Positions 14,402 to 14,934 of a stretch of 14,934 nucleotides of DNA are shown piece by piece. How positions within the stretch are numbered: the first letter of the stretch is position 1; each line of letters opens with the position of its first letter. The notes beneath the pieces are model-generated. The model was not told the origin of the DNA. It saw nothing but the letters and a program-made list of their open reading frames with translations, and did not search any database. The stretch covers positions 1-14,934 of the forward strand of contig JAISCU010000335.1 of NCBI GenBank assembly GCA_031265345.1. The letters are read 5' to 3'. This stretch comes from Bifidobacteriaceae bacterium (GTDB taxonomy: Bacteria > Actinomycetota > Actinomycetes > Actinomycetales > WQXJ01). The position numbers and the translations under genes were made by a program.

Positions 14402-14426
14402 ACCAAAACGGTACCATTTCGGTACC
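14401..14426 (-). promoter_or_regulatory. mazEF promoter/operator: 11-bp TACC array
   Basis: On the plus strand TACC occurs at 14401, 14412 and 14423, exactly 11 bases apart, in units TACCAAAACGG and TACCATTTCGG. Two of them form GGTACC palindromes (14410-14415, 14421-14426). One helical turn between units is what cooperatively bound ribbon-helix-helix dimers need. The minus-strand TACCGT (14413-14408) within the array fits a -10 box 6 bases before the ATG, so binding would block transcription directly. Confidence 0.5.
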
Positions 14427-14720
14427 GCAGCCGCCCAGTCCGCGCCGATCGGCGCTCAAGCCCTCGGCAGCGGGCCTATCCATGTCGTCACCGGGCTGGT
14501 GCTCGGGTGCGCGGCACGAGAGTCGCGCCGGCGCCGAGTCCGTCGATTCGCGCCCCGTTGTTCATCGACGCCGGTGCTTTGGGTCCTCAACCACATCGAG
14601 TCCGCCGTTTTGCGTGGTCGCCTTCATCGATCGAGTCCGGGGTTTTACGCGTCGCGCGGGCCGTGGTCAACGCGCTGACCAGCTAAAGCGCGGAGTGTCC
14701 GGATACACGGCCGCAGGCGC
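14427..14720. other. Intergenic region without a recognisable gene
   Basis: Open frames here are arginine/serine-rich and overlap on both strands without ribosome binding sites or family motifs. I see no RNA gene. The stretch contains the short direct repeat at 14596-14654 and leads into the longer repeats from 14721. Confidence 0.4.
14596..14654. repeat. Short direct repeat, 35-bp period
   Basis: TCGAGTCCG..GTTTT.CG...TCG occurs at 14596-14620 and again at 14631-14654 with a few mismatches. A weaker CCGAGTCCG lies near 14534. The spacing is not a multiple of three and no coding frame spans it. Confidence 0.5.
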
Positions 14721-14934
14721 CGAAATGCAGGCCAAACGTGTTCGTGGTCGCGGGAGTCGTGCCACGAACCCCGTCGGGGCGTAATTCACGTCCGGGCCGA
14801 CCGCGAGGGGACCCGAAATGCAGGCTGAAGGTGTTCGTGGTCGCCGGGGTCGTGACACGAACCCCGTCGGGGCGCAATTCACGCCCGAGCCCACGGCGCG
14901 GGACGGCCGCGGGCGCCGAAATGCAGGTCAAACG
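14721..14934. repeat. Hairpin-bearing tandem repeats of about 100 bp, running off the window
   Basis: CGAAATGCAGG begins at 14721, 14814 and 14917, spacings of 93 and 103 bases. Each full unit continues with GTGTTCGTGGTCG, then CACGAACCCCGTCGGGGCG and AATTCACG. In unit 1 GTTCGTGG pairs with CCACGAAC (8 bp) and CCCCG pairs with CGGGG. Unit 2 keeps 7 bp of the first stem. The third unit is cut by the window end. The unequal period (31 codons, then 34.3) argues against a coding repeat, although minus-strand frames give repeated peptides such as APTGFV. Confidence 0.75.

Noticed and set aside
14667..14931. Minus-strand frames with repeated peptides (APTGFV..., ELRPDGVR...) in the terminal repeats
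   Set aside because: The repeat period changes from 93 to 103 bases so the frame is not kept, there is no start context, and the DNA conservation centres on hairpins. Non-coding repeats fit better.

Overview
The window is high-GC DNA from an actinomycete (Actinomycetota). The firmest taxonomic evidence is a convincing mycothiol glycosyltransferase gene (mshA), a pathway confined to Actinomycetota. Frequent GTG/TTG starts, GTGA/TTGA stop-start overlaps and two antitoxin genes that look leaderless fit the same group. The genus cannot be read from the sequence. The trpS / 2H-phosphoesterase / manC / amidohydrolase neighbourhood resembles, from memory, Micrococcales-type chromosomes.

Layout. (1) 1-366: the 3' end of a secreted RTX-type calcium-binding repeat protein. 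(2) 367-676: non-coding, with a strong small hairpin. (3) 677-1332, minus strand: a VapBC toxin-antitoxin pair. (4) 1509-7038, plus strand: a tightly packed housekeeping operon of trpS, a 2H (2'-5' RNA ligase-like) protein, manC, an M20 amidohydrolase and mshA. Neighbouring genes overlap by 1-4 bases or lie within about 10 bases of each other. A hairpin follows the last stop directly. (5) 7039-7979: almost a kilobase without a convincing gene. It holds a family of 56-bp palindromes with solo halves, and a near-consensus promoter (TTGACT, 17 bp, TAATCT) for the next genes. (6) 7980-13751: two convergent transcription units. The plus-strand unit encodes a secreted peptidoglycan-binding protein and a lipoprotein. 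The minus-strand unit encodes a small lipoprotein, a membrane-fusion-like adaptor carrying a peptidoglycan-binding domain, an ABC ATPase, an FtsX/MacB-like permease and another lipoprotein. (7) 13843-14401, minus strand: a MazEF toxin-antitoxin pair with an 11-bp-spaced operator array over its start. (8) 14402-14934: non-coding, ending in hairpin-bearing repeats of about 100 bp that run off the window.

How they work together. The operon in (4) joins protein synthesis (TrpS) to GDP-mannose supply (ManC) and mycothiol synthesis (MshA). The linkage looks like co-transcription and not one pathway. Region (6) is the best candidate for a poorly described system: a MacAB-like, cell-wall-associated ABC machine with three lipoproteins that share a recurring Cys-x4-Gly-hydrophobic/aromatic motif. 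Its substrate cannot be read from the sequence. The accessory character of the window (two toxin-antitoxin modules, three repeat families) suggests that the segments flanking the housekeeping operon are variable.
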